Origin: Oppiella nova
Lineage: Eukaryota > Arthropoda > Arachnida > Sarcoptiformes > Oppiidae
Direction: 5' to 3'
NCBI GenBank assembly: GCA_905397405.1
Contig: CAJPVJ010000143.1
Span: 1 to 36,424 of the forward strand
Length of the DNA: 36,424 bases
In this document: one piece after another, positions 11,017 to 20,761 of the stretch
Numbering within the stretch: the stretch's first letter is position 1
How the letters are laid out: the number at the start of each line of letters is the position of its first letter
Notes under the pieces: generated by a model
What the model saw: the letters and a program-made list of their open reading frames with translations, nothing else
Told to the model about the DNA's origin: nothing
Database searches by the model: none
Position numbers and translations under genes: made by a program

Positions 11017-11558
11017 CACGTTAAATATGACCACAACTTATCGGATTTCAAACACCAATTTCTAAATATCATGCAAACAATGGACACCATTGATAAGCAA
11101 TTATACAAATACCAGGTTTTAAACGCCGTGGTCACCATGTTTACTGTTATGGTGTCAATACTATCGGTTTCCAGGGCCAGGCTGTACCCAGTATTTGCCA
11201 ATATGGCGATGGGAACGGCATTCTCGAGCGTTTCATTTGCCACTCAATTGATTATATCGTGTTTTATTTGCGGGTCAGTTGGCGATCGGATTACAAAACT
11301 AAACGCTGTTTTAGATAATGTCAACGAAAATGATTTCTCGGATAAGGCATACAAGGAATGGCTTATGTTTGCGACTTTAATGCGAAATACGCGTACATTT
11401 GGGTTCACTATCGGAGGGTTCGCTGCACTCAACAAATCCACACTTATTTCGGTATTTATTTCTGGAAATTAGATATTTTTAAATAATTAATTGTTTTTTA
11501 TTTGCAGATTTTTACGTTCATGCTTAATTACACAGTAATTTTGTTGCAAAATGGTTAA
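11017..11558 (+). pseudogene. GR4: gustatory receptor-like fragment, exons 2-3 only
   Basis: Exon 2 is about 11017-11451 and exon 3 is 11508-11558, with a phase-0 intron (TCG|GTATTT ... TTTGCAG|ATTTTT). Codons are open upstream of the annotated ATG at 11071: VKYDHNLSDFKHQFLNIMQT aligns to GR3 and GR5, so the ATG is not the natural start. The C-terminus has FTIGGFAALNKSTLIS and TFMLNYTVILLQNG. Exon 1 and its splice acceptor are missing because GR3 exon 1, in opposite orientation, abuts at 11016/11017. It sits in the spacer of the large inverted repeat. Confidence 0.75.
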
Positions 11559-12125
11559 TTAAATATGTGAATCTAATATTTTTAGCCTCGTTTAATTCTA
11601 CATATTATAATTTATATTGATATTTAAAAATAATTTAATCATACTTGTTTTTAAATGCTATCATTGTACCATATTTTATTTTAAAATTATATTTTTGCAA
11701 TTTACTGTATAATATTTAATCCAAAAAAACATTTTCATTTAAATAAATGTAATATTATATTTACATTATTGCAGTATATTTATATTATTATAATTATTTT
11801 CATAACAAAAATTAATTTCAAAACAAATTATGAATATTTTATTTTATGCATTTAATTATTTTTAGTTTTTTAAACATAATTATTACAACATTTTATGTAA
11901 ATATTATTTTTTGAAAATATATACTGTATATTAATATGTACCTTTATTAAAATAAAGACTGTAATCTATAACAAAAATACATTATTTATTATTAATTTTA
12001 TGTTAAATAAATACAATAAACTAATGTATTGTATTCTTGTTTATTGATTTATTTTGCTTATAACTCAAAAACATTATTTTTAATAAAATATATATTCATT
12101 ATTTTTAGCACTAAATTGCAACAAG
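11559..12125. other. Gene-free spacer of the inverted repeat
   Basis: AT-rich, unique within the window, with no coding exon or repeat that I recognise. It should contain the GR5 promoter; I see no obvious TATA box that stands out from the AT-rich background. Confidence 0.5.
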
Positions 12126-13642
12126 ATGTTTAACTACCTTGCACCAAAATTCAATATGCTATTTAAACTAATCTTATTCATTAATAGATTATGCGGGATA
12201 ACATACGGCGGACTCTTAATATGTGGTTTTCCGCTATAAATATGATCGTTTGAAACCTTTATAATGCCGATAAACACGTATAACAAGTACAAAAATTAGG
12301 TCACGTATAGAAAATAAAATAAAAATAACATGGACCTATTTGATCCTATTTTTGAGGGTGTCCCGCTATTAATCGTTATCGCAGTGTATGTGATGATATC
12401 ACTGCAACGTTTTCAACGTATTTATATCACGTGTTATCTCAACAGCTATCATGGTATGAAATTGCTCAAAATTATCCAAAATAACCTGGGTCCGTATATG
12501 GCGCGTAAGCCAACAATTAATATTCGCGTTATCATGATCATTATGGTCTGGTCCCTGCACTTAATGTTGGTGCTAATATTAACCATACATAATTTTTTCA
12601 CTATGGGCAACATAATGTTTATCCTTGGTACTTTGGAACTCAATATTCTGTTTTTATTAATGTGGAAAATACCGTTTATTTTGTGGTTAACGTCAATATA
12701 TTGTTGCGATTTATTTGATAAGATTTGCATAAGACTTAATGCCTTAAAATGTAAGTTCTATTATAAATAATTTATATGTTTAAATAAATATCTATATTAA
12801 TATATTATAATATAATTATAGATAATATTATTATTGAATTAAAATATATTTTATCTATAACAATAAGTAATGTTCTTTCTATCTATCAGTAAATGTGCCC
12901 TAACCTAACCTAACCTAATCTAGCCTAACCTAACCTAACTTAACCTAACCTTACTTTACCATACCTTATTTTACCTTATCTATTAAATTATTTATATGAA
13001 AATTTTCATATTTATTAAGCTATAAAATAGTTTATTTAATATTCGGTTCCCATTTAGTAATATAGCTAATTGCTCTTAATTAGACAATCGCAATCGCATT
13101 CAATACGACAAGCACATAACGGAGTGTAAACAGGAATTTCTAAGAATTGTGGAAACCATGGAAACTATTGATCATCGCTTATATATGTATCAAGTTATAA
13201 GCGCAGTGATAACGGTATATACAGTAATGGTGTCAATATTATTGGTTTCACGGGCTAAACACTATACTATATTAGCGACATTTGCTATCGGAATGGGAAT
13301 ATCAAGCCTATCCTATGCGACACAATTGATTATATCGTGTTTTATTTGCGGGTCAGTTGGCGATCGGATTGCAAAACTAAACGCTGTTTTAGATAATGTC
13401 GACGAAAATGATTTGTCGGATAAGGCATACAAGGAATGGCTTATGTTTGCGACTGTAATGCGAAATACCCGTACATTTGGGTTCACTATCGGAGGGTTCG
13501 CTGCACTCAATAAGTCCACACTTATTGCCGTAAATACTATAATATTATCTATAAATGATATATTTATTTTAACTTTTTTTATTATTTTCAGATTTTTACA
13601 TTTATTCTTAACTACACTGTTATTTTACTACAAAACGGCTAA
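12126..13642 (+). CDS. GR5: gustatory receptor-like 7TM protein
   Basis: Exons 12126-12750 (625 bp), 13084-13529 (446 bp) and 13592-13642 (51 bp, stop TAA). Exon 1 starts MFNYLAPKFNML and reaches GITYGG. It is then interrupted by an apparently non-coding stretch that coincides with in-place complement block 2. The frame resumes at PIFEGVPLL. Exon length is 3n+1, as required for the phase-1 intron (AAAT|GTAAGT ... TTAATTAG|ACAATC), so the gene is length-intact: about 373 residues if the block is an artefact. Exon 2 ends FTIGGFAALNKSTLIA and exon 3 reads IFTFILNYTVILLQNG, the GR helix-7 signature. As a GR it would be a multi-pass chemosensory channel subunit. It is the mirror partner of GR3 and over 90% alike by eye. 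Confidence 0.8.
12216..12342. other. 127-base in-place complement block 2 (GR5 exon 1)
   Basis: Its base-wise complement, unreversed, equals GR3 exon 1 (reverse complement of 10890-11016). The left edge is where GR3 and GR5 identity begins. Read this way the exon frame runs through, and GR5 aligns residue for residue with the GR6 segment between YGGFDY and KYYGY. Confidence 0.9.
12899..12950 (-). repeat. Interstitial (TTAGG)n, right arm
   Basis: CCTAA units with a few degenerate ones (CTAATC, CTAGCC, CTAACTTAACC), flanked by CTTACTTTACCATACC as in the left arm. It lies in GR5 intron 1. Confidence 0.85.
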
Positions 13643-13934
13643 CCCATCTAAAGTACTGTTACCTTTAAAACTTTTTAAAATGTACTATATTATTATTTAC
13701 GTTGAAAATATTTATATTTCACTTTAAAAATTTTCATATCATAAAATTAACTAAATAAAAAATACATCAAGCACAAACTTTGGTCATTAATTTATTATTA
13801 TTTTAATATCGTATCGTGTTATTATGTTGTTAAATACATGAATATAATAAAATAAATTTTAATTATGAATAATATCGTAATAAATGTTTATTACAAATTT
13901 TATTTCCATAGTTTTCAACATAATTACTGTATAA

Positions 13935-14110
13935 TTCTATACAATTGAAAAAATTAAAAAATAAATAATTATTAATTAAAGTTAAATGTTAAAATATAAT
14001 AATTACGGCAATAATAGTTGATTTATTCAGTGCAGCAAACCCTCCAGTAGTGAACCTAAATGTACGCGTATTTCACATAACATTTACAAATAATACTTAC
14101 AACTTGTGCT
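13935..14110 (-). pseudogene. psi-GR-b: decayed GR, exon 2 tail and exon 3
   Basis: On the minus strand: GGGAGCACAAG at about 14110-14120, then ATG TGA in place of MRN, then TRTFRFTTGGFAALNKST with donor GCC|GTAATT. An exon 3 remnant lies at about 13927-13960, where NYTVIMLKT remains. The premature stop and loss of exon 1 mark it as dead. It is head-to-head with NR-B. Confidence 0.7.
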
Positions 14111-14342
14111 CCCTTTCCAATAACATTTTTACATTTAATTGTTTAATTACCTAGTATGTTTAAAAAAATTTCATTTAAAGATTTAAAAATATATCATGTT
14201 TTTTGTATTATTAATTTCTATTATTACTGTTTAACAATTGCACCAATAGAAACTATTCCAGGTATTATAAACATAAACAAGTGCATGCCAACTGTCCGAA
14301 AGTGCAAACCTTTAAATAATAATGCACATATTATAAAATTTG

Positions 14343-14350
14343 TTACGTCA
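14343..14350 (+). promoter_or_regulatory. Conserved TTACGTCA element of NR-B
   Basis: About 340 bp before the NR-B ATG, inside the shared block ending ATAACTTATTCAAAC. Confidence 0.5.
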
Positions 14351-14505
14351 AAAATAACTTATTCAAACATTATAAATTAATATATAGTACTCTGTTTAAC
14401 ATTAGTACGTTCAATTGTAATGTTTATCTAATCAATATATTACTATATTTATGACTATGGTGCATACTGTAGTACATATGACATTGCAACAATTTTCTAC
14501 CTTAT

Positions 14506-14572
14506 CATATTAGGGATATCCATACTTATCAATACTAGAGATATCCATATTAGGGATATCACAGAATATGAT
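14506..14572 (+). promoter_or_regulatory. Repeated GATATC boxes upstream of NR-B
   Basis: TTAGGGATATCCAT occurs near 14510, AGAGATATCCATATTAGGGA near 14550, and a third GATATC follows. Two occur at the mirror position in NR-A (8745-8770). Palindromic GATATC boxes just upstream of the TATA-like motif could be binding sites; their function is unknown. Confidence 0.3.
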
Positions 14573-14583
14573 TGTTTATAACT

Positions 14584-14592
14584 TATAAATAG
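14584..14592 (+). promoter_or_regulatory. Putative TATA box of NR-B
   Basis: TATAAATAG, 104 bp before the ATG at 14688, matching the position of this motif in the paralogues. Confidence 0.5.
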
Positions 14593-14687
14593 GTATGTGT
14601 TAGCATTTAAAAATAACAATAATACATTATAAACAATATATTTGAGTGAAAGTTTTTGTATAGTTAATTTTTATTTAATAAATTACA

Positions 14688-15096
14688 ATGAACAATAAAT
14701 GTAGTATATGTGGGGCACCGGCTTATTGTAATTGTAAGTAATATAAATTAATAAATTATAACATTGTTTTATATATGTTTAATTATCTAGGCAAAAACTT
14801 TGGTGCTTTTTCGTGTTACTCGTGTAAAGCCTTTTTCAAACGAAATGCATTGAAACCTAGAGTAATATGAGATTTATTATATAAAATAAAATTTAGCTTT
14901 TAATAATTAAATTTTTAAAAATTTTATTAGAGATTTATATGCGTTTACCGAAATAACTGTCCGATTGATGTCAAGACCAGAAAATTTTGTATTAAGTGTC
15001 GACTCGACATATGCTATGCTATGGGAATGCATGAAGTATGATTGTTGTATCAATGTACTTTTTAATAAATTAACTCTCTCTCTCTCTCTCTCTCTC

Positions 15097-15129
<33 letters not shown>

Positions 15130-16522
15130 AGGCTTATATGTTGACCGACGAGGAGAAAAGTTACCGTAAATTAAATGGCATTAGAAATAGGAAAAGGAAA
15201 CAAAAACCGAAAGTATCCGACAATACGGTTGACTCGATCACACCGTCGGGAAGTATCCAAAGAGATGAGAGTTTGAGCTATAATTTTCACGCAGACAGTG
15301 GAGACTCAACTATGGATATCAAGAACAGATTCACTACACAAACCATAGTTGAAAGCTCTGGTAATCAATGTAGAAACTCAGTCATACCTATCCGGCAACC
15401 ATTAATGGACTATAGAAACCAATTCAATGAGTTGGAGGGCAATAAACTACAGGAGCTATTGAGAGCTAACTTAGTATATGCGCAACAATTTAAAGTACCC
15501 GGCCAGCTTAAAAACAAGCAATTCATTATGCAGCTAAATGTTTTTAACCCCGATTTATATGAGAAACTATTGAGATATATGATTATGTATAGCGAAAATA
15601 TACATGAATTCAATGCATTTTGTGAAAATGATAGGATTTCACTCATAAAGTACGGCTGCTATGAGTTATTTTACATGAGATCTATAGCCAATTATAACGC
15701 GGTTCATGAACACTGGACATTTATCAAGGTAAGGTACTTTATGATAATCTAGTTATAGATAGGATTTCACTCATAAAGTACGGCTGCTATGAGTTATTTT
15801 ACATGAGATCTATAGCCAATTATAACGCGGTTCATGAACACTGGACATTTATCAAGGTAAGGTTGAAATACTATTAGATCAATATAAAAACATCCATAAA
15901 TTTTGAAATTAATTTTATGGCATATATGTCATATAATTTAATACTGTTACTTATAAATATGATCGATTTATTTTAGTAAATGAAATGTTAACAGGACAGC
16001 GAGACAGTAATAAGAATAAACTTGGACATTTTAAAACCATACAAACGAAATGCATATAAGCTATGCAAACGTTTTATGACAAACATGTGCCGGGAATGGG
16101 ATTCCGATGATGTGGTCTACAATTTGGTAAAAATAAACTAGCAACATAATCGCTTTGCTTAAATTAATTTTTCATTAAATTAAAATAAATAATGTCAACT
16201 ATCGTTAATATAATAAATTAGGTTTATCTGGACCGGAATATGTGTCGCTATCACATTTCATGCAACTATGAAACATAACATATTTACAGTAAATAAAATT
16301 TTGTTTTATAGATACCAACAACAATTATACCGATATTTGCTTCAAAAGTATTTATTTTTGAAAAATCGGAGCGAATTTAAAGCCCACTATAAATACACAA
16401 AACTTATGAATACATTAAGGGATTTGAAATTTTTTTCACAAATACAGAGACTGAATATCCGGGAAATGGACGCACAGGTCATACGCTACGGGGTGTTGAA
16501 AGAGGTTTTCGACAAAACATAG
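14688..16522 (+). CDS. NR-B: HR96-like nuclear receptor
   Basis: Exons 14688-14727, 14791-14861, 14931-15035, 15132-15728, 15995-16126, exon 6 inside block 4 (16156-16282), and 16312-16522 (TAG). The start MNNKCSIC is shorter than in NR-C, NR-D and NR-E. For exon 1 I chose the first GTAATT donor: it keeps the 13-residue spacing of zinc finger 1, whereas the stronger GTAAGT donor 7 bp later would insert residues. Finger 1 has CYSCKAFFKR and finger 2 has CVYRNNC...CIKC. The ligand-binding domain matches NR-A and ends VLKEVFDKT. As written, exon 6 is absent and the reading frame cannot pass from exon 5 to exon 7. The base-wise complement of block 4 supplies a 62 bp exon with correct phase. The last part of exon 4 is repeated at 15758-15863. 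Confidence 0.82.
15073..15128 (+). repeat. (CT)n(TCTG)7 tract before NR-B exon 4
   Basis: A dinucleotide run and seven TCTG units abut the acceptor TATAG|GCTTAT and form the polypyrimidine tract of intron 3. Confidence 0.9.
15630..15885 (+). repeat. Exact 128-base tandem duplication in NR-B
   Basis: 15630-15757 (end of exon 4 plus the first 29 bp of intron 4) repeats at 15758-15885, starting at GATAGGATTTCAC. The last 22 bases of the second copy lie in block 3 and match after base-wise complement. The perfect identity, and a length one base over 127, suggest an untrimmed assembly overlap. Confidence 0.8.
15864..15990. other. 127-base in-place complement block 3 (NR-B intron 4)
   Basis: The base-wise complement equals intron 4 of the inner NR-A unit (reverse complement of about 7440-7566). 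The right edge is the first mismatch between the copies, at 15991 (A, against G in NR-A). Confidence 0.9.
16156..16282. other. 127-base in-place complement block 4 (NR-B exon 6)
   Basis: The base-wise complement gives the intron 5 end, the 62 bp exon 6 encoding NPNRPGLIHSDS, and most of intron 6, identical to the NR-A inner unit. The left edge is at the first mismatch (16155). Confidence 0.9.
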
Positions 16523-17114
16523 TTTCACATATGTTGCAAAATACTGGCATTTATTTTATGCTAATAAATTGTTTTTTAAAAAAACATAATTTAAACACAT
16601 TATTGTAACTAATATTTATATAAATGACTAAAATTAATAAAAATTTATTTTTAAAAACAATTATAAACTTTTAATGTTGTGTAACTTTGAATGCATCGAT
16701 TAGGTTATGTCTACAGCTCGCAGTGCAAAATAAATGTATGTTTTCAACATGGTCTATATGGAGACTTAATTTAACAACCACAAGGTTTCATTCAATGTAT
16801 TGCGTTAGCAAGCACAAAATTTTGTGCTTTAAAATGAAACATTAATGTTAACTCAATCAATTACATAGCTATATAAAACTTGGGCATAAATATTTAACAT
16901 AATAAATTTATTACAAAATTTCTAATACAATAGTACAAATAAATATTTAACTATTAAATCCTATTAATTAAATTATTTGTATTAATCCTACTAGTATTTG
17001 TATTTTGTTAATCATTAATACATTTTAATAACAATTTTACTTATTTTTAGATATTTATTTATTCAAATTACTGTATACGATATTAGTATTTCATTTACAG
17101 TGATCAATCAGATT

Positions 17115-17484
17115 GTGTTTCCGTTAATTGCAATTAAACCCGATTGAATTATACTTGTATGTTATGGTATAATAATATCCAGGTCCGGTAATCTAACGGA
17201 ATGTCTTAGGTATCAAAATCGGTGCTTATAGTGGTCGAGCCGCCATAAAAACTCCATAAAATTTTGCTTAAAAACTAGTCGGAGTGGTAATACTATGAAT
17301 GTATATATATTTTACAACAAAATCGTATGGAGTTTTTATAGAAGGTCGATCACTATAATCACCAAATTGGACACCTAACACTTTGCGCTTAATTGCCAGA
17401 TCTATATTATTATGATTATTATTATTATACCATATCATACAATTATAATTCAATCGGGTTTAATTGCAATTAACCGAAACACTA
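17115..17484. mobile_element. Foldback element with diverged long arms
   Basis: The termini GTGTTTC...GTTAATTGCAATTAAACCC (left) and the reverse complement at 17446-17484 (right) are inverted. Homology continues through most of both roughly 185 bp arms, for example ATAAAAACTCCATA near 17246 and TATGGAGTTTTTATA near 17326. It has no transposase and no clear target-site duplication. It looks like a MITE or foldback. Confidence 0.7.
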
Positions 17485-17962
17485 TCTGCTAGGGCATTGT
17501 TAGTAAAGATATATAATTTATTAATATACTTAATGTTATAATAATTATTATTAAGTTTGATGTATACATTGAACAAGTTTAGGGACCGATTTATTCTAAT
17601 TAATATGTTTTTATTATTAATATATTTTGTAATCCTAAAATCTATATACAATAAGTGAAATAACTAATCTGAAATGTAACATAAATTAATAAATTATCAA
17701 TAGTTCTGAAAATGCACTAGTGCAATATTATCAGTAAAAGGGGTTGTGTATTTATGACATATCAAGTATTTTTATTGTTTTATTTATATAAACGTAAGGA
17801 TTGCACTATAACCAGGTAATACCTAAACCTAAACTAGTTCATGGAAAATGACCTTAAGTGCATTTGTTATACGCGTACTTGATAATCTAATGATAATGCT
17901 AATAATGATACTTTAATGTTAATACAGGTAGTTTAACAAAATAGTTAGCTTTACAGTTAGAG

Positions 17963-17970
17963 TTGCGTCA
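17963..17970 (+). promoter_or_regulatory. TTGCGTCA variant of the conserved element, NR-C
   Basis: One substitution from TTACGTCA, about 398 bp before the ATG, and followed by GGTAACTTATT as in the paralogues. Confidence 0.4.
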
Positions 17971-18270
17971 GGGTAACTTATTGCACACTCTTTATCTGAT
18001 ATCTAGTGCTACTACTACGAGACTAATACCCGCCCAAACATTTAATATTTTAATAATGTTTATCTAACCAATGGGTCACCATGATACAAATTAAGTTACA
18101 AAAATTTATAATAGTGTAACAATTTTCACATTAAGGGCTTGTGTCCTATATATTTAATCAATTTATGACAAGGGTAAATATTATTTGACTAATACTATCA
18201 CTAACTGTAATAACTTTCAAATTAAGAGGTTGGCCTATATATTTATTTTTGGCACATTTTTATTGCAAAC

Positions 18271-18280
18271 ATATAAATAG
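18271..18280 (+). promoter_or_regulatory. Putative TATA box of NR-C
   Basis: CATATAAATAGAAG, identical to the motif before NR-E, about 95 bp before the ATG. Confidence 0.55.
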
Positions 18281-18367
18281 AAGTTAAGAATTTAAAAGTA
18301 TCAATAATAAACCTTTGATTAAAATATTTAATAAAGGTAATTATTTAAATATTAATAATAAATTGCT

Positions 18368-18753
18368 ATGAGTTTGACGGGCAATAAATGTGACATATGC
18401 GGTGCAAAGGCTTATTGTAAGTAGCACATAATTAACTAAAATAATTACTATACATTAATCAATTATTTCTGACCTAGGCAATAACTTTGGCGCATTTTCG
18501 TGCTACTCGTGTAAAGCATTTTTCAAGCGAAATGCGTTAAAACAAAAGGTAATTTTTAAAAACAACATAAAATAGTTGTTTTATTAAATAACTATATGTT
18601 TTAATTATAATCAGAAATGTGACTGCAATTTCGGAAATAACTGTACGATTGATGTCAAGACCAGAAAATTTTGTATAAAGTGTCGACTCGACAAATGCTA
18701 TGCTATGGGAATGCATGAAGTATGACTGTTGTATCAATGTACTTTTTGAATAA

Positions 18754-18801
<48 letters not shown>

Positions 18802-20181
18802 CTATAGGCTTATATGTTGACCGAAGAGGAGAAAAGTTACCGTAAATTCAATGGCATTAGAAATAAAAAACAAAAACTGAAAGAATCCGATAATACGGTT
18901 GACTCGACCACACAAACCATAAATAAGCCAATGGCTGAGAGTTTAAGCTATGCTTCCACTGGAGACTCAACTATGGATATCGAGAACCAATTCACTACAC
19001 AAATCATATTTGAAAGCTCTGGTAATCTATGGTTAAACTCAGTCATAGGTATCCCACGACCCCTAATGTACTATAGAAACCAATTCAATGAATTAGAGGG
19101 CAATAAACTACAAGAGTTATTGAAGGCTAATTTAATATATGTGGAACAATTTAAAGTACCCAACAAGCATATAACCAAGCAATCCATTGTACAGATAGAT
19201 ACTTTTAATGCTGATTTATATGAGAAACTATTGAGATATATGATTATGTATAGCGAGAATATACATGAATTCAATGCATTTTGTGAAAACGATAGGATTT
19301 CACTCATAAAGTACGGCTGCTATGAGTTATTTTACATGAGATCTATAGCCAATTATAATGCGGTTCATAAGTACTGGTCATTTACCAAGGTAAGATATTT
19401 TATAATTTATTTTATAATATTATACTTTGTATAATGTACAGTAGTTTATAACATTTTTATAATTTAGTTATATTTTTGTATGCATAAAAAATTTCAACTA
19501 CTAATCTGTATACTGTATATATTAAATTATGACAGTGAATATTTATACTAGATAAATAAAAACATTCACTTTACAATACAGGACAGTGAAACAATCGTAC
19601 GGATAAACTTGGACATTTTAAGACCATACAAACGAAACGCGTATAAGTTATGCAAACGTTTTATGGCAAACGTGTGTCGGGAATGGGAGTCCGATGATGT
19701 GGTCTACAATCTGGTAAATATAAGCTGGCAACATAATTACGCACAATATAAATTATTTTTAAGACTTATTTGTTTCAATAATTAATAATTATCAGTGAAA
19801 AGGAGTTTTAAAAATATTATAAATTATTTTTACTTTATTATTGCAGTTGATTGCAATCATTTTATTTAATCCAAATAGACCTGGTCTTATACACAGCGAT
19901 AGTATAAAGTACGTTGCTACTTTGAAAGTCATTTTTAAAATAAATAAAAATTTGTTTATATTTTCTCTAGATATCAACAACAGTTATACCGATATTTACT
20001 TCAGAGGTATTTAATATTGAAATATGAAAGTGATTCTGAAGCACAATATAAATACATAAGACTTATGAATACATTAAGGGATTTGAAAGTGTTTTCACAA
20101 ATACAGAGACTGAATATCCGGGAAATGGACGCACAGGTCATACGCCACGATGTGTTGAAAGAGGTTTTTGACAAAATATAG
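18368..20181 (+). CDS. NR-C: complete HR96-like nuclear receptor (403 aa)
   Basis: The cleanest copy. Exons 18368-18416, 18478-18548, 18615-18719, 18808-19389, 19582-19713, 19847-19908 and 19971-20181; all junctions are GT-AG and in phase (1,0,0,0,0,2). Zinc finger 1 uses C8, C11, C25 and C28; finger 2 uses C44, C50, C60 and C63. The P-box reads CYSCKAFF where HR96 family members have CESCKAFF, so the first P-box residue is Tyr instead of Glu. MLTEEEKSYRK follows the DNA-binding domain, as LTEEE/LSEEE does in HR96. The ligand-binding domain spans about residues 140-403: FNELEGNKLQELL, FCENDRISLIKYG, KRFMANVCREWESDD, FNPNRPGLIHSDS and YQQQLYRYLLQRYL. It ends VLKEVFDKI as a likely AF-2 helix. 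Expected role: nuclear ligand-dependent regulator, possibly of detoxification genes (family inference). Confidence 0.92.
18759..18800 (+). repeat. (CT)n tract before NR-C exon 4
   Basis: A CT run of about 40 bases next to the acceptor CTATAG|GCTTAT. It has no TCTG tetranucleotides, unlike NR-A and NR-B. Confidence 0.9.
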
Positions 20182-20338
20182 TTTCGTATATTGTTGGTCA
20201 TATGGGTTGACATAATATGTAACATACAAAATTTACATTCAATGTAAGCTGTTAGCAAGTACTAAGGGTGCACACTTTTTATTTGCCCAACGTATATGTA
20301 GAAATATTTATTAAACTTTAATGAAAACTATAAAATTA

Positions 20339-20633
20339 TTGATATCATTGTGTTCAGCAAAAAATGATCTATCGATTGGTACCAAAAAATAATCAAATAT
20401 ATGAAGTAATGGCTGAGATTTTTGGGTCTGAAGTGGACCTATCATTCAAAATATTTTCCAGTTTTCTCATTGATAACTACAGATATATTTGTCTCATAGA
20501 GTTTATATGCTTGGAAACTACTTTGAAATGATAGGTCCACTTAAGACCTGAAAATCTCAGCCATTACTTCATATTCATGTGATTTTTTGGTATCAATCGA
20601 TAGATCATTTATCACTGAACACAATGATATCAA
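20339..20633. mobile_element. Foldback/MITE with ~110 bp arms
   Basis: TTGATATCATTGTGTTCAG at the left end and its reverse complement at the right end. The arms (about 20339-20450 and 20525-20633) share GAAGTAATGGCTGAGAT and GTGGACCTATCATT with few mismatches, around a loop of about 75 bp. No coding capacity; family unknown. Confidence 0.8.
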
Positions 20634-20761
20634 TTTTGATCCTAATTTTTTTGTTAATATAATTATATCGTAATGTTTATAAAATACATGATTAATGACA
20701 AAAGTAAAGTGAATTTTATTATGAATAATATAATAATGTTTATGTTTAATAAATGTTAATT

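Larger units (their letters stand above)
12126..16713. repeat. Right arm of the large inverted repeat
   Basis: Reverse-complement partner of 6215-11016, carrying GR5, psi-GR-b and NR-B. The arms differ by indels, microsatellite length (NR-A about 10 against NR-B 7 TCTG units) and scattered substitutions, so this is not a simple repeat of one read. Confidence 0.85.
16714..18367. other. Intergenic DNA before NR-C
   Basis: Gene-free apart from the foldback at 17115-17484. The palindrome GCACAAAATTTTGTGC lies at about 16811. From about 17690 the sequence aligns to the regions upstream of GR7/NR-D and NR-E (CTGAAAATGCACTA, CTAAACTAGTTCATG), so it is the receptor promoter region. No GR remnant remains here. 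Confidence 0.55.

Noticed and set aside
17268-17453. 61-residue gene in the foldback element
   Set aside because: It lies wholly in one arm; the other arm has stops in the same pattern. Kept only as a finding.
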